Shown one piece after another: positions 4,620 through 5,045 of a stretch of 5,045 nt of DNA. Positions within the stretch are counted from its first letter, which is position 1; the number at the start of each line of letters is the position of its first letter. This DNA comes from Chloroflexota bacterium (GTDB taxonomy: Bacteria > Chloroflexota > Chloroflexia > Thermomicrobiales > UBA6265): the NCBI GenBank assembly GCA_023424355.1, contig JAFAEA010000166.1:1-5045 (forward strand). The letters run 5' to 3'. A program made the translations under genes and the position numbers. The notes under the pieces were generated by a model. The model worked only from the letters and a program-made list of their open reading frames with translations. It did no database searches and was not told where the DNA came from.

Positions 4620-4680
4620 CCCGGGGTGCCGAAAGCGGCCGAACGAAGCGAGAAGCGTCAGCGAGCCCTTTTCACCGGGC
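4620..4680 (-). repeat. Palindromic repeat unit 4 (long variant, inverted)
   Basis: Read on the minus strand it matches the stem insert of unit 1: CCCGGGGTGCCGAA, then GCGGC, GAACG, GAG, AGCG and GCCCTT blocks in the same order with scattered substitutions and a 1-base length difference. The outer arm pairing (CCCGGGGTG with CACCGGG) is imperfect, so this copy is more decayed than unit 1. Confidence 0.7.
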
Positions 4681-4699
4681 TTGAGACGGAAATCCGCCT

Positions 4700-4744
4700 G
4701 CCGAAATGGTCCCTGAAACCCGGGGATAAACCCCGGGCGTAAGT
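4700..4744 (+). repeat. Palindromic repeat unit 5 (short form)
   Basis: GCCGAAATGGTCCCTGAAAC is a degraded version of the head. It is followed by the perfect hairpin CCCGGGG-ATAAA-CCCCGGG (4719-4737) and CGTAAG. Stem 7 bp, loop ATAAA. Confidence 0.82.
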
Positions 4745-4772
4745 ATGTTGGTGGAATGGCGGAATTCCAATC

Positions 4773-4820
4773 GCCGAATTGGTTCCTGGAGCCCGGGCAT
4801 AAAGCCCGGGGCCTACGCCG
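4773..4820 (+). repeat. Palindromic repeat unit 6 (short form)
   Basis: GCCGAATT is followed by GGTTCC-T-GGAGCC (4781-4793) and the perfect hairpin CCCGGGC-ATAAA-GCCCGGG (4792-4810), then GCCTACG. It ends 10 bp from the methyltransferase stop codon and could serve as the 3'-end hairpin of that minus-strand gene. Confidence 0.82.
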
Positions 4821-4829
4821 ACGGTTGGG

Positions 4830-5045
4830 CTACATGGTTCTGGGTTTCACCACAAACACACCCCAGCCGAGGAACTCCCGCTGGAACTTCGTGTGTTGAA
4901 TCGGTGAGGTCGTGATTTCCTCGCGGAACATCGGGGTCAGCTCATCGTTTGGATGCGTATCGATGAACTCCCGTATGTTGCGCCACTGCGCCGCGACGTA
5001 CCGATCCCAACTATCCTGATCGGCCAGCATCATCTCGATCACATC
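4830..5045 (-). CDS. Probable SAM-dependent methyltransferase, C-terminal part (partial)
   Basis: The frame is open from the TAG at 4832-4830 to the right edge of the window, giving 71 visible residues of the C-terminus. The first in-frame GTG (5042) is best read as an internal valine, because an Asp codon precedes it at the very edge and the gene should continue. The pattern DSWDRYVAAQWRNIREFIDTHP followed by an acidic helix and the ending REFLGWGVFVVKPR resembles the C-terminal end of class I SAM-dependent methyltransferases, many of which close with a final GWGVF-type beta strand. The SAM-binding motifs would lie outside the window, so neither the catalytic core nor the substrate can be judged. 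It is convergent with regulator C, and the two are separated by about 320 bp of repeats. The gene being real is likely; the family call is moderate. Confidence 0.6.
   Translation of the reverse strand, partial: DVIEMMLADQDSWDRYVAAQWRNIREFIDTHPNDELTPMFREEITTSPIQHTKFQREFLGWGVFVVKPRTM

Noticed and set aside
2889..4680. Insertion sequence or composite transposon around regulator C
   Set aside because: There is no transposase gene, and flanking target duplications were not recognised. The inverted repeats are reported as repeats and as a finding only.
2889..4820. CRISPR array
   Set aside because: The repeats are palindromic, irregularly spaced, in both orientations and variable in sequence, with no uniform spacers.

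Overview
The window is moderately GC-rich bacterial DNA (upper-50s percent by eye) with clear Shine-Dalgarno sites and both ATG and GTG starts. Its theme is transcriptional regulation. Three complete, clearly paralogous AraC-family regulators of the AraC_N (PF06719, YqhC-like) type lie on the plus strand at 6-917, 1296-2225 and 3587-4507. A small P-loop nucleotide kinase-like gene (2230-2709) follows the second regulator by 4 bp and is probably cotranscribed with it. The 3' part of a probable SAM-dependent methyltransferase runs off the right edge on the minus strand (4830 to beyond 5045). No replication, conjugation, phage or transposase gene is visible. The organism cannot be fixed from this window. 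Abundant GC-rich palindromic repeats with an ATAAA/GTAAA loop and the overall style loosely suggest a non-proteobacterial soil or thermophile-type lineage, possibly Chloroflexota; this is an impression, not evidence.

Layout: 6-917 regulator A. 918-1295 is a gap holding a small palindrome, a candidate minus-strand small gene (914-1120) and a divergent promoter region. 1296-2709 is regulator B plus kinase. 2711-2772 is a cruciform-forming element. 2889-3044 holds two palindromic repeats and 3062-3087 a strong terminator-type hairpin. 3125-3355 is a second candidate minus-strand small gene, and 3356-3586 a divergent regulatory region. 3587-4507 is regulator C. 4543-4810 is an array of four repeat units. 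4830-5045 is the partial methyltransferase.

Two patterns stand out. First, regulators B and C each sit head-to-head with a short minus-strand ORF (68 and 76 codons) that has its own plausible ribosome-binding site; the second also has a hairpin terminator just beyond its stop. This suggests a repeated 'small gene / AraC regulator' module, although no homology between the two small proteins is obvious. Second, the segment with regulator C and its small ORF is bracketed by the same two repeat types in mirror-inverted order and nearly identical spacing, while the hairpin stems vary by compensatory changes around a fixed loop. The regulators have almost the same DNA-recognition helices but diverged sensor domains, so a plausible reading is that they detect different signals and act on overlapping sites. 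That is inference only, and no target enzyme genes are present in the window.
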